Assembly: GCA_035610365.1 (NCBI GenBank)
Contig: CM069432.1
Location: forward strand, 80,914,520-80,978,519
Origin: Aquatica leii
Lineage: Eukaryota; Arthropoda; Insecta; Coleoptera; Lampyridae
DNA: 64,000 bases
Direction: 5' to 3'
Under the pieces are notes generated by a model. The model was not told where the DNA came from. It worked only from the letters and a program-made list of their open reading frames with translations, and searched no databases. The translations under genes and the position numbers were made by a program. Numbering within the stretch: the stretch's first letter is position 1; every line of letters starts with the position of its first letter. Shown here piece by piece: positions 1 through 8,820 of the stretch.

Positions 1-208
1 GTGATACGTATTTATTTCAACTTGATAACCTTCTTAATACTGCATGCTTTCACATTCCAGCAATAACTGACCTACGATTTCCATCTTCGGCTTTTATAGA
101 CGTCAGCGAATTCTTCTCGATCGTTCCTCACTTTTCGTTATATTTTCTAGAAACTAGATAACAGTTCTAGAAGGCTCTTTGCATTTGCAAGTAATTTCTG
201 ACGTTTCA
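1..208 (-). repeat. 3' LTR (partial)
   Basis: These bases match 6091-6299 apart from an extra T near 180 and a missing CG near 200. In element orientation the LTR begins TGAAACGTC at 208 and runs off the window start. It carries a TATAAAA box (complement of 92-98) and an AATAAA polyadenylation signal (complement of 11-16), the order expected for U3 then R. Confidence 0.95.
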
Positions 209-847
209 CTGCCCTTTCTTAGGACTGTTCTGTCCCAGAACAGGAGACTGGATGTGACACCGGTAAAAGGGATCGTGGCGATAGTGGCAGCTTCCTCCAT
301 TTCGGCAACTTCCTTGACCATAGAAGTAACAGTCAATGGACTTTTCCTGACCCAATACTCTCCTCGGTTGGTAACTACAGACCAACACTTGAACGCCTGT
401 TCCTCGGAAGATGACCTCCAACATGTTTCGAACTGTCCTCCAATTCAATTGGTCTAAGCCACAACCAAGCTTGGGTACTGCCAATTTCTTAACAAGATGG
501 AACTCCATTTGTCTCTTGAGACTCCATAATGTTCGCCACAGATCTTTGTATAACGGCTTGACACGTGAGTATTTCTTGGTGACTAGATAGAAAACGAAGC
601 GTCCGTCACCACGTAGTCCTAAACCCCTTTCGACTGCCGGTTGCTGTCTTCGTAATTCATCTAGCTGCCCAAACTTCTTTTTAAACACGACTGCAACCCC
701 TTTGGACATGTCAAGGTCCTCGCTCACGCAATGTGCGATGGCGTAATCTTTTTGTGTCTGGAACAAATCTTGTTGTTCCTCGGTGGTAACTCCGAACCTA
801 GCTTTTCCAGAACCTCCGTATAAGTTCATAAACTTTTCGAACTCCAT
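206..847 (-). CDS. Retrotransposon ORF3: TARG1/OARD1-like macrodomain plus CCCH zinc finger
   Basis: Intact 213-codon ORF downstream of integrase. Residues about 30-160 form a macrodomain of the TARG1/OARD1 (Poa1-like) type: an N-terminal YAIAHCVSEDL strand, a GVAVVFKKKFG loop, YLVTKK at 87-92 and LGCGLDQLNW at 127-136. In human TARG1 a Lys and an Asp are catalytic; Lys91/92 and Asp132 sit at the matching places, so ADP-ribosyl hydrolase or ADP-ribose binding activity is plausible (inference). Residues 173-191 form a CCCH finger (Cys173, Cys181, Cys187, His191; spacing C-x7-C-x5-C-x3-H), a typical RNA-binding module. The ATG at 847 has A at -3 and G at +4. The frame stays open upstream to 934 and overlaps the pol end by about 20 bases in the +1 frame, so a spliced mRNA, re-initiation or +1 frameshift could express it. 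The stop TGA is the first three bases of the 3' LTR. It occupies the position of env in gypsy-type elements, but I see no signal peptide or membrane segment. Confidence 0.88.
   Translation of the reverse strand: MEFEKFMNLYGGSGKARFGVTTEEQQDLFQTQKDYAIAHCVSEDLDMSKGVAVVFKKKFGQLDELRRQQPAVERGLGLRGDGRFVFYLVTKKYSRVKPLYKDLWRTLWSLKRQMEFHLVKKLAVPKLGCGLDQLNWRTVRNMLEVIFRGTGVQVLVCSYQPRRVLGQEKSIDCYFYGQGSCRNGGSCHYRHDPFYRCHIQSPVLGQNSPKKGQ
209..223 (-). other. Polypurine tract
   Basis: Read on the minus strand this is a purine-rich run (CCTAAGAAAGGGCAG) directly abutting the TG of the 3' LTR, where plus-strand DNA synthesis is primed in LTR elements. It is also coding, because the third ORF reads through it and ends Lys-Lys-Gly-Gln. 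Confidence 0.8.
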
Positions 848-914
848 TTCTTCGATTGGATTCCTGGTTCTGCTACTTATTACTCTGGTTCGGACCTGAA
901 CTTGCGGATTGTGG

Positions 915-1574
915 TTATCGCCAGCAAACGGGGGCTAGACGATCGACGTGGACCACTTTTGGCTTGCCTCTGGGCGGTTTTCGGATGCGGTATATAACGT
1001 CGTTAATACGCTGCACGACTTCATAGGGGCCCTCCCATTGCCTTTGCAGCTTCGGCGACAAACCACGTCTTCTTTGAGGGTTATACAACCAAACCATATC
1101 GCCAGGTTGAAACCCACCATTTTGCGCTTTGACGTCATATCTTGTTTTCATCCTGTCGCTGGCAATTTGTGTGTTTTTACGAACCTCTTCATGTACTTCG
1201 TCTAGCCTCTTTGCCAGCTTGCTGACGTAATCTTCTCCAGCGACTTCCTCTTCCGGTCTTCGGCCAAATTGAAGGTCGCATGGCAATCGTATTTCACGAC
1301 CGAGCATTACACAGGATGGTGTTTGGCCTGTGCTTTCGTGAACGGATGATCGGTATGCCATTAGGAAAAGGTGCAAGTATTGATCCCAGTCTCTTTGGTG
1401 TTCGGACACTACCTTGGCTAAGTACTTGCCCATTGTTCGATTCATCCGTTCAACCATGCCGTCAGATTGAGGATGGAGAGGCGTTGTCCTAGTCTTCTTA
1501 ATTCCTAACAGTCGGCAAACTTCTTGAAACAGCCCAGACTCAAAATTGCGGCCTTGATCAGAGTGTAATTCCAA
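915..1574 (-). CDS. pol: integrase catalytic core (second half) and GPY/F C-terminal module
   Basis: Open fragment of 219 codons. It starts at the second catalytic Asp of the DDE core (HSDQGRNFES, residues 4-13) and includes the catalytic Glu in DGMVERMNRTMG about 35 residues later. The C-terminal chromatin/DNA-binding GPY/F module follows (WEGPYEVVQ, about 181-189), and the ORF ends with the VVHVDRLAP tail common to insect gypsy pol. The first half of the core lies in a different frame at 1602-1940, so a frame break falls near 1575-1600. The stop is TAA at 915-917, overlapping the open frame that leads into ORF3. Confidence 0.93.
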   Translation of the reverse strand: MELHSDQGRNFESGLFQEVCRLLGIKKTRTTPLHPQSDGMVERMNRTMGKYLAKVVSEHQRDWDQYLHLFLMAYRSSVHESTGQTPSCVMLGREIRLPCDLQFGRRPEEEVAGEDYVSKLAKRLDEVHEEVRKNTQIASDRMKTRYDVKAQNGGFQPGDMVWLYNPQRRRGLSPKLQRQWEGPYEVVQRINDVIYRIRKPPRGKPKVVHVDRLAPVCWR

Positions 1575-1601
1575 CGGAACTCCAAACCGGCAGAAAAATT
1601 C

Positions 1602-1940
1602 TTACCAATACGTCTGCGACTGTAGCTGCTTCCTGGTTGGGTATGGCGTAAGCCTCTCCGTCCATTTCGTGAAATAATCCATCGCCACCAGGATGTATTT
1701 ATTTCCCGAATCGGATTCTGGGAACGGCCCTGCGATGTCAATCGCAACTCTTTCCAAAGGGCTTCCTACGTTGTATTGTTTCATGGGTGCTTTGCGCTTT
1801 CTCGCTGGACCATTTCCTGATGCGCAGACTGTGCATTTACGGCACCATTTCATGACGTCCTCTTTGCAGTTCATCCAGTAGAATCGTTCTCGCACTTTAC
1901 CCAACGTCTTCTTAATGCCAGTGTCCTCCGGATGTACCAT
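1602..1940 (-). pseudogene. pol: integrase zinc-binding domain and first catalytic Asp
   Basis: Frame fragment encoding the integrase H2C2 domain (CRKCTVCA supplies the Cys pair; the first His lies upstream of a frame break) and the start of the DDE core (VAIDIAGPFPESDSGNKYI, with the first catalytic Asp). The last residues leave the family consensus near 1640, which places an indel there. Upstream, between about 1941 and 2100, the reading frame changes again. Confidence 0.88.
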
Positions 1941-2099
1941 CGAGAAGATGCTTCAACACTTCTGACACCCTTTGACACTACCAACTGTAGTATTTTCCCG
2001 TGCCTTCGATACTTTCGAGGGATCGCTTCACAAGACCGTATTCTACTATCAAAAAGTCCCACTGCGCCCAGTACGCTTTGATGTTTTTGTCCAAAACAC

Positions 2100-2599
2100 T
2101 CACGTCTTCCCAGGTTGGTCGTCGGCGGTTTTCCAGTCCAGGAGTAGTCGTATTTCAAGATCGTCTTCTTGTTCGCGACGTAACTGCTCAGGTTCCCACT
2201 CATCATCAACCATAGCAGTTCTCCGGAGGCATTCGACTTTTTCTTCCAGTCGCGAACAATGACTGCAGTCCGCCGGACATGGTCTTCTAGACAAGGCATC
2301 AGCGTTCCGATGACTGCTTCCGGCACGGTGTTCTGTGTCGTAGTCATACTCTTGCAGTCTCTCGATCCATCTTGCCACTTGTCCTTCTGGGTTACGGAAC
2401 TGCAGTAGCCATTTTAAAGCGGCGTGGTTCTGTTCTCAGTAAAAATTTTCGTCCATACAAATACTTGTAGAAATGTTCGATGGACTTAACGACTGCTAAC
2501 AACTCCCTCCTAGTCACGCACAATTCCTTTCTGGCCTGGTCAAAACCTTGCTAAAGTACGCGATAACTTTTTCTTGTCCATCTTGAACTTGCGAAAGGA
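2100..2599 (-). pseudogene. pol: RNase H domain, frame-broken
   Basis: The 92-codon open piece at 2100-2378 carries the C-terminal end of the gypsy RNase H region (ARWIERLQEYDYDTEHRAG, then HRNADALSRRP), followed by a Cys/charged linker toward integrase. The N-terminal part (2379-2599) is recognisable only in shifted frames. RNase H degrades the RNA strand of the RNA-DNA hybrid during reverse transcription. Confidence 0.85.
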
Positions 2600-2605
2600 C
2601 CGCGC

Positions 2606-3438
2606 CTATGGCCATATTGCTTGCGTCGGTATCCAAAACAAACTTTCCATCTTCTCGTGGATAATCAAAATCGGCGAAGTGACTAGGGTCTGTTTTAGTT
2701 GATTAAAAGAATTTTCACAGTCTTCATTCCATCTAAATTCTGCTTTTTCTTCGGTTAATTTTGTCAATGGTTTGGCAATATTGGCAAATCCGGGGACAAA
2801 TCTTCTATAATAAGTGCACAACCCAAGGAAACTTCGGACCTGATGTTTGTCGATCGGTCTTGGCCAGCTTGCACTGCTCTCGGATTTTTGTCTGGGTCCA
2901 GCCCCTTACTCCATCTCTAGATACGACGTGGCCAAGGTATTGACTTCCTTCTAAATACGTGGCACTTCTTTGGGCTCAGTTTGAGGTTAGCCCCACGTAA
3001 TCTCTGGAACACTTCCTTCAAGTTGTTCAAGTGCTCTTCAAACGACCTTCCAACCACGATCACGTCATCCAGGTAAACCAAACACGTCTTCCAAGACAAT
3101 CCGCGCAAGATGGTTTCCATCAAACGCTGAACGTTGCAGGAGCGTTACACAGGCCGAAGGGCATTACAGTGAACTGCCACAAACCAGTTCCGATCGTAAA
3201 AGCTGTTTTTTGACGATCCTTGGGTTCTAATTCTACCTGCCAGTATCCACTCTTTAAATCTAACGGAGAAAACCACTGGGATGCTGACAGGGTGTCTAGC
3301 GTGTCGTCAAGTCTGGGTAAAGGATAGCTGTCCTTTGGTCACGTCGTTTAGCTGCCTGTGTAGTCTACGCAAAACCTCGTTGATCCATCCTTCTTCTTCA
3401 CGAGTACCACTGGGGATGCCCATGGACTACTTGAAGGT
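2606..3438 (-). pseudogene. pol: reverse transcriptase core, frame-broken
   Basis: RT is spread over several frames. Near 3250-3290 the minus strand encodes the LDLKSGYWQV motif with the first catalytic Asp. The piece at 2917-3123 has the YLDD active-site box (residues 17-20) followed by VIVVG. The piece at 2606-2821 has the YYRRFVPGFANIAKPLTKLT segment that links RT to RNase H. At least three indels separate these pieces. The domain order and YLDD box fit Ty3/gypsy. Confidence 0.92.
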
Positions 3439-3768
3439 TCAATCACGCCTTCTCTCTCCATATCCGTAATTATTTGTTCTGGCTTCTTCTCTTTTCGCCA
3501 AAGGAAGTCGGCGTGGATGTTGTCGTATCGGTCGAGCGTCTCCGGTATTTATTTTATGTTTCACCACGTTAGTTCTTCCTTTGGAGCCACTCTCCAGCGC
3601 GAACACATCTTGGTACTCTTGGATCAACACTTTAACTTTAGCCAGCTGGTCTTGGCTGAGGTTTTCGCATTTGCGGTAAGAATGTCCAATAGATGTTGTG
3701 GCCACTTCTTCGGCGACGTATCTTCGTTCGACTTCACGCATCTCACAATTTGTGATACTGGCGTGCAT
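3439..3768 (-). pseudogene. pol: linker leading into reverse transcriptase
   Basis: 109 codons bridging protease and RT, including the VLIQEYQDVFALE segment and [13 protein letters not shown], the usual start of the gypsy RT domain. It overlaps the end of the protease fragment in another frame, so an indel near 3680-3700 separates them. Confidence 0.85.
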
Positions 3769-4376
3769 TGGCCTACCACGGTCTTCTTTTTCAACGTTAC
3801 AGGATCTGAGTTGATGTTTAGGATCCTTACTGGCATCGTCTTCTTTACTCGTACTAAAGTTCTTCCAACGAGTAGTCCCTTTTCAACTAAACCGCCCTCC
3901 ATTGGTTCAATCGCGCGTATGTAGCCTTCCCGGAGATTTCCATCCAGGCGTGCCATCACCACACTTTCAGTCCTTGCAGGCAGAGTCACGTCTTCACTCA
4001 ATAAGACTCGCAGGGCTGCCTTCTCTGACGAATGAAAAGGAATTTCTTCATTGTCGATCTTCAAGACATCATTCTTCATATCCAAATGGAACCCATACTT
4101 CTTTATCACGTCCATTCCCAGGATAACTTTTTTGGTGGTGTCGGCTACCAGTACTTGATGGTCGAGTATTCCATTTTCCAAACCAATGGACACTTGTACT
4201 TGTCTGTGTGTAGGCGTTTCTTCGCTCGTCGCTGTTCGAAGTCGTACTGTTATTGGTGATTTCTTCTTATTTTCCCATAATATGTCCGGACGAATCATGT
4301 TCTTGGTCGCTGCCGTGTCAACCAGTAACTGAACACTTTTTCCATTGATTTTACCATCGAGGTAAATGCTATGCAC
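3624..4376 (-). CDS. pol: retroviral-type aspartic protease and downstream spacer
   Basis: 250 codons. Residues 16-25 (QLLVDTAATK) match the active-site loop of retropepsins, but the usual DTG/DSG triad reads Asp-Thr-Ala. VILGMDVI at about 84-91 is the second conserved block. The rest (residues 100-230) is the spacer before RT. The Met at 4376 overlaps the gag end by 8 bases in another frame, as when pol is made by frameshifting from gag. The last residues deviate because of the indel near 3690. Confidence 0.88.
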   Translation of the reverse strand: MHSIYLDGKINGKSVQLLVDTAATKNMIRPDILWENKKKSPITVRLRTATSEETPTHRQVQVSIGLENGILDHQVLVADTTKKVILGMDVIKKYGFHLDMKNDVLKIDNEEIPFHSSEKAALRVLLSEDVTLPARTESVVMARLDGNLREGYIRAIEPMEGGLVEKGLLVGRTLVRVKKTMPVRILNINSDPVTLKKKTVVGQCTPVSQIVRCVKSNEDTSPKKWPQHLLDILTANAKTSAKTSWLKLKC

Positions 4377-5028
4377 TGCTTTCAGGCGATGCCATTTGGA
4401 TTGTAACCTCCGGAGTTTGACTAGATGAGATTACTTTTTGTTTCTTTCGCTCGCCTCGTTCCAAATTTACGAGAGCTCTTCTAGTCCTCTTCTTAGGTTT
4501 GGTACGATGCCGTCGGACATGGCCTATTTCATCCCAGTCCAAAGCTGTCACCCTCTTTTCCCGAAGTATTCGTCGCGCTATCTCCTCGATGCTTTCCAGT
4601 GTCTGCGCGGGTACTTCTGTAGCACAGCAGAGTCTATGACCATCTCGCTGCGATGCTTGTTTTGCTGCTTCAAACTCCAAAGCATGCACCAAAGCGTCAT
4701 CCAATGTCTTCGGTCGAGCTAACCGGAGAGTCTGCTGTGTTTCGCTGTCTCGGAGGCCATCTACGAAAGTTTGAATAGCTAACTGCTCCAGGAAGGTATC
4801 CGGTGCTGTAGGATACGCAAGCCGTGTTAATCTAGCGATGTCAGCCTCAAACTCTTGAAGACTTTCGGCAGCTTTTTGAACCCGACTTTTAATTTGAGCC
4901 TGGTATACTTGTTGAAGATGAGCATCTCCATATCTCATTTCTAATCGTGATATTAAGAGTTCGTAATTTTCTTGCAGGTGGTCCGGAACAGTTTGTAAAA
5001 TTCCCAGCGCTTCTCCACGTAAGGACAC
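4369..5028 (-). CDS. gag: capsid/nucleocapsid part
   Basis: 219 codons with the Retrotrans_gag-type helical region (residues 1-120), for example LEMRYGDAHLQQVYQAQIKSR and LQEFEADIARLTRLAYP, followed by a basic tail. At about residues 165-182 the tail keeps the GHVRRH core of a CCHC zinc knuckle, but Trp, Ala and Arg stand where the three Cys should be, so the nucleocapsid knuckle is degenerate in this copy. The end overlaps protease by 8 bases. Confidence 0.88.
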   Translation of the reverse strand: MSLRGEALGILQTVPDHLQENYELLISRLEMRYGDAHLQQVYQAQIKSRVQKAAESLQEFEADIARLTRLAYPTAPDTFLEQLAIQTFVDGLRDSETQQTLRLARPKTLDDALVHALEFEAAKQASQRDGHRLCCATEVPAQTLESIEEIARRILREKRVTALDWDEIGHVRRHRTKPKKRTRRALVNLERGERKKQKVISSSQTPEVTIQMASPESSA

Positions 5029-5030
5029 TA

Positions 5031-5681
5031 TTAAAGACGTCGCTTTCTGCTTGTTGTTCCAACCATTTGCTGTAGCTGCGGCTTCAAACTGCTTGTAGTA
5101 GGTTGACCATGGAACTTACCATCAAAATTCGGAGGTACAACTTTGAACTTATGAGTGTTTTCTTCTCGATGGTCCATTATTAAATCTTCACTCGTGACGC
5201 TTCCTTCCCCGTGACAATTCATTTGGTTCATTCTCTTCAAGCAGTTGTATTCTTTCTCTCAATTTTTGTTCTAATTTGTCTTCTTACTTCTTCTATTTTG
5301 TCATTCACAGATTCGCAAATTTCTTCTTTTAAATTTAACATATCTGCTTGAGTTTCCTCTTGCACAATTTTTGATTTGATTTTCTATGCTCGTTTGTATT
5401 TCTTCTTTTAATCGTCTAGAATTTTCCATCAACTTTTCTTCTATTTTCTGGGTATTTTCAAATAATTTTTCTTCAATTTTCTGAGAGTTTTCTTCCATTT
5501 TCTGCGAATTTTCGTAAAACTTTTCTTCCATTTTTCTAGAATTTTCGGACAGTTTTGCTTCGATTTTCTGCGAATTTTCGCCCATTTTCCTATTATTTTC
5601 TTCCATATTCTTATTCATCGATTCAAGAATTTCAAATATTTTTGAATCCATTTTCTCTTTTTGCAAACGCGTCACCGGCAT
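5031..5681 (-). pseudogene. gag: N-terminal coiled coil, frame-broken
   Basis: The start is ATG at 5681 (MPVTRLQKEK, a start common in insect gypsy gag). Residues 20-95 contain reiterated units of about 11-18 residues built on ENSQKIEEKL and ENSRKMEEK, a charged coiled coil. The frame breaks near 5340 (a termination follows at 5301) and again near 5240; an open piece at 5031-5240 continues toward the capsid part (VVPPNFDGK). The coiled coil probably supports Gag multimerisation (inference). Confidence 0.85.
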
Positions 5682-5840
5682 AAATTTAAATATAACACGA
5701 ATATAAAGTTTTTAAATACACTACTTTATAAACAAACACGCGTATCGTATCTCGAGCGATAATAAATTACTTAATGGTATTTACACTAATAAAAATCGCG
5801 AACAGCTTTATCTATTTACACGATTTTCACGGGTTTAAAA

Positions 5841-5857
5841 CCGAACACCTGATACCA
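5841..5857 (-). other. Primer-binding site
   Basis: Three bases inside the 5' LTR the minus strand reads TGGTATCAGGTGTTCGG, beginning TGG as needed to pair with a tRNA 3' CCA end. I could not assign the tRNA. Between here and the gag ATG (5682-5840) lies an AT-rich untranslated leader. Confidence 0.7.
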
Positions 5858-5860
5858 ATT

Positions 5861-6299
5861 TGTAACGAATTTATTACTTAAAAACTAATTTATTTAAAAC
5901 GATTAAAACTACGTTTACTTATTATAGAAATATGTATACTTTTAAATTGACCGAACTACTAAAATCTAATAATAAAAACACTTACACTATAATTTATATC
6001 ACTTAAGATAAGATAACGTTCTCGGATTTCACAGCTGATAGTCACGGTCACTGATTCGGTGTACACTGTTATTTATTTAAAACGCCGCGCGTGATACGTA
6101 TTTATTTCAACTTGATAACCTTCTTAATACTGCATGCTTTCACATTCCAGCAATAACTGACCTACGATTTCCATCTTCGGCTTTTATAGACGTCAGCGAA
6201 TTCTTCTCGATCGTTCCTCACTTTTCGTTATATTTTCTAGAAACTAGATAACAGTTCTAGAAGGCTCTTGCATTTGCAAGTAATTTCTCGGACGTTTCA
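5861..6299 (-). repeat. 5' LTR (complete, 439 bp)
   Basis: In element orientation it runs TGAAACGTC... to ...TTCGTTACA. The right end matches the window's first 208 bases. It holds a TATAAAA box (complement of 6182-6188) and AATAAA (complement of 6101-6106). The boundaries follow from the PBS on one side and loss of similarity to the left LTR on the other. Confidence 0.93.
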
Positions 6300-7168
6300 G
6301 TATATAATAAATACATAAAGTAAAATTTAAAAAAAAATGATTAGATCGTAAAATGATTTAATATTATTCATATTTTAAGTAAATATATACTAAATTGTAA
6401 ACAAGTGGCGTTTTGTTTTTCATTTTTAAATATAGTTACTTGCCTATATTAAGTTTGTAGTAGTGTTACCTGCTACTTCATAGTAAAATAGAAGTGCCAA
6501 GTAATTAGTTTCCAACACTAAAACAATCTTGGCAACTTAAGCTTTGTAACCTTTTGGCAACGTTAGTTTACTAAATTTCATTGTGCCTTATATGATATTC
6601 TATTGTACTATTAAACAATTCAAGTCATAAATATCATCTGCATAAGCACTATTCAGGATTATTTAGTTAACATTTAAAATTTATGTATCGTTTATACGTT
6701 TTATTTAAGGGAGCCTCTTAATACACAGGTAAGTTATGCTATTTTCTAATTTACTAACTATTAGACATATTATATGTACTGCCATCAAATAAATTTAGAA
6801 CTTTAAGTGTTTACTACGTATTGTTTATACTAATTTAAACTAATTAAATGTAATTCAAACTAAACACTAAGTTAATATTAATACACAAACTCTTACTTTT
6901 AAACACTATAATATTTGTCTGGTTACGTTTACGGTATGAAACCTTAATAAAAACAAATTGTTAAACTTGGTACATGTTTTTAAATCGTTATTAATTTAAT
7001 TGAATAACATAAAATTGCATTTCTAATTTGTATAGGGATGTATCTTACAAAGTTTTCTTTGTATTAATAAAATAAACTAATATTATATTAAACTGAAACA
7101 ATATAATTATATTTAATTGTTTTATTTGTCTTCTCTTTAATATACAAATTAGCTTACCCGCGCTGCTA
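6300..7168. other. AT-rich non-coding, nothing recognised
   Basis: Flank of the retrotransposon insertion. No ORF of note, no splice-bounded exon and no repeat were recognised on either strand. Confidence 0.6.
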
Positions 7169-7640
7169 GGCACGTGTAGATTTTGAGTTTTTCCCATTTT
7201 TCTTGTCTGTCACTTGACTCTTGTGCTGAAGGTGATATATAGACAAAATCGACGTTGACGTTTCGTGCAACTGATGTATGCACTTTTTAAGGCTTCTATT
7301 TATTTAACATTTTATTAGAAATGGTAACATTTGTTATCGAACAATTACTAAATACATTATAACTTTTCTTTGTATACACAAGTAACTAAAGAAGTAAACA
7401 TTTCATTCCATAGTACTTAAAGATTAATGTTTAATGTAAGTATTATTTGGTTGTGTGTATTATTAGAGTTACCAGAAGTAGTTTCATTGCTACTTCTGAA
7501 AGAAGAACCTAAAAACGTTAACAAGAAACATCGTCAAGTTAAAGTTATCCACCTCGTCTATATATCGCCTTCAGCACAAGAGTCAAGTGACAGAAAGAAA
7601 TAATAGAAAAAATGTAAACGACTCAAAATCTACGCGTGCC
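7169..7640. mobile_element. MITE-like inverted-repeat element, about 470 bp
   Basis: The left arm 7169-7244 (from GGCACGTGTAGATTTTGAG through GTCACTTGACTCTTGTGCTG to GATATATAGAC) is repeated in inverse at 7556-7640, with about 80 bp arms and a few mismatches and indels. The interior has no coding capacity. This is the structure of a non-autonomous DNA transposon; the superfamily is unassigned and no clear target duplication was found. Confidence 0.8.
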
Positions 7641-8820
7641 ATTTTACACCAAAGCATATGTTATTTCGTTTTGAAAAAACACGATTTCAAAACCTAAACT
7701 ATTTTATTATTTTTAAGGTTTTTGCGTCCATGATTTTTTAACAAATAAATATAGGATCCTATACCTATTTTTCAAAGTTTGTAAGCTTTCTAAGTTTTAT
7801 GAATTTCGTGAAAAGTGTAAATATGGAACGCGGTTCAAAACCCGAAAGTATTTATTTGTTCTAAACTATTTGTCCAAACAATTTTGTGTAAAAAGCAATT
7901 TTTATCTACATAAAATTTACTTGATGATAAGCAAATGTATATTGATAAAAATTTAAGATTACTTACTTAAATTCTTCGTGATAGATTAAAAATAATTTTA
8001 AACCTTAACATATAGATATAATACATAATTTTTTTATACGTTTAGAGTTTTACAACTTCTCTATAAAAAACATTTAAATATTTCTTACCGTTAAAGAAGC
8101 GTTTGTAAAAAATGCATTGCTTAACCATTTTTCGTCAAATAGAGTTATAAAATAGATCACCACAAGAAGCATTTTTATTTTAACGGAATAATATATACCC
8201 TATGTTTACCCTAAAAAGCTATTCTAAATATGAGTGAAAACATTTTTAAAGTTGGATGAGTAGTTTTAGAGATTAGCATATACATACAAACTTAACAAAA
8301 TTTACCTCTTTATATTTTTTAAGGCTCCTTAAAAGATGGCAAATACTAGACCTAGACCAGAAAGTAACGTAATATAGAAATTTAGTTTGTACCAACATAT
8401 ACGGTGCCATTTCATGGAATCGCACCTAATCCAAATTAACCTCAGAAAATATCTGATTATGGCTACTAGCCAATTCCAGATAAACAGAAACACAAAAAAA
8501 AATCTGTTTATAATATTATATTTTATTATTAGTATAAAAGACATGTACTTCACTATTTAAATTGAATTTTGTTCACAATTTCATAGGTTTTAATTTTTTT
8601 TCGCAGAACTTTAATGATGTTTTTAAAATAAAAATAGCATAAGTTACTTCTTATAACATCAGCTATCTGCTAGTAAAAGTCTCATCAAAATCGGTCTAAC
8701 CGTTTTTGGAGATTAGCCGGCACAGACAAAAATTTTAAAAATCATTTTTCGTATGCATTTGGTAGAAAGCTTTTATTTTAACATTACAAACAGACAATTT
8801 TATTTATTTGTATAAATATA
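7641..8820. other. AT-rich non-coding with diverged dispersed-repeat motifs
   Basis: No gene recognised. Two related stretches, about 8250-8290 (AGTTTTAGAGATTAGC) and 8690-8730 (CGTTTTTGGAGATTAGCCGG), resemble a motif widespread in insect non-autonomous repeats. A TTCATAGGTTTTAATTTTTTT-type stretch at 8555-8610 recurs at 9985-10020. Confidence 0.45.

Larger units (their letters stand above)
1..6299 (-). mobile_element. Ty3/gypsy LTR retrotransposon with extra macrodomain ORF
   Basis: Near-complete LTR retrotransposon read on the minus strand. Bases 1-208 repeat at 6091-6299, giving the two LTRs; the left one is cut by the window edge. Between them, in element order, are a primer-binding site, gag, protease, reverse transcriptase, RNase H, integrase with a GPY/F module, a third ORF (macrodomain plus CCCH finger) and a polypurine tract. 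RT-RNaseH-integrase order places it in Ty3/gypsy (Metaviridae). The LTR termini are TG...CA. The shared 208-209 bases have no substitutions and two small indels, implying recent insertion, but gag and pol are split over at least eight reading-frame breaks. The target duplication cannot be checked because the left flank is outside the window; the right flank starts GTAT. Confidence 0.95.

Noticed and set aside
179-457. + strand open frame opposite the macrodomain ORF
   Set aside because: Shadow of the minus-strand ORF, which has clear domains.
1871-2347. 158-codon minus-strand open frame in the pol region
   Set aside because: Its translation matches no pol domain, whereas the overlapping frame at 2100-2378 matches RNase H. 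It is an out-of-frame shadow.
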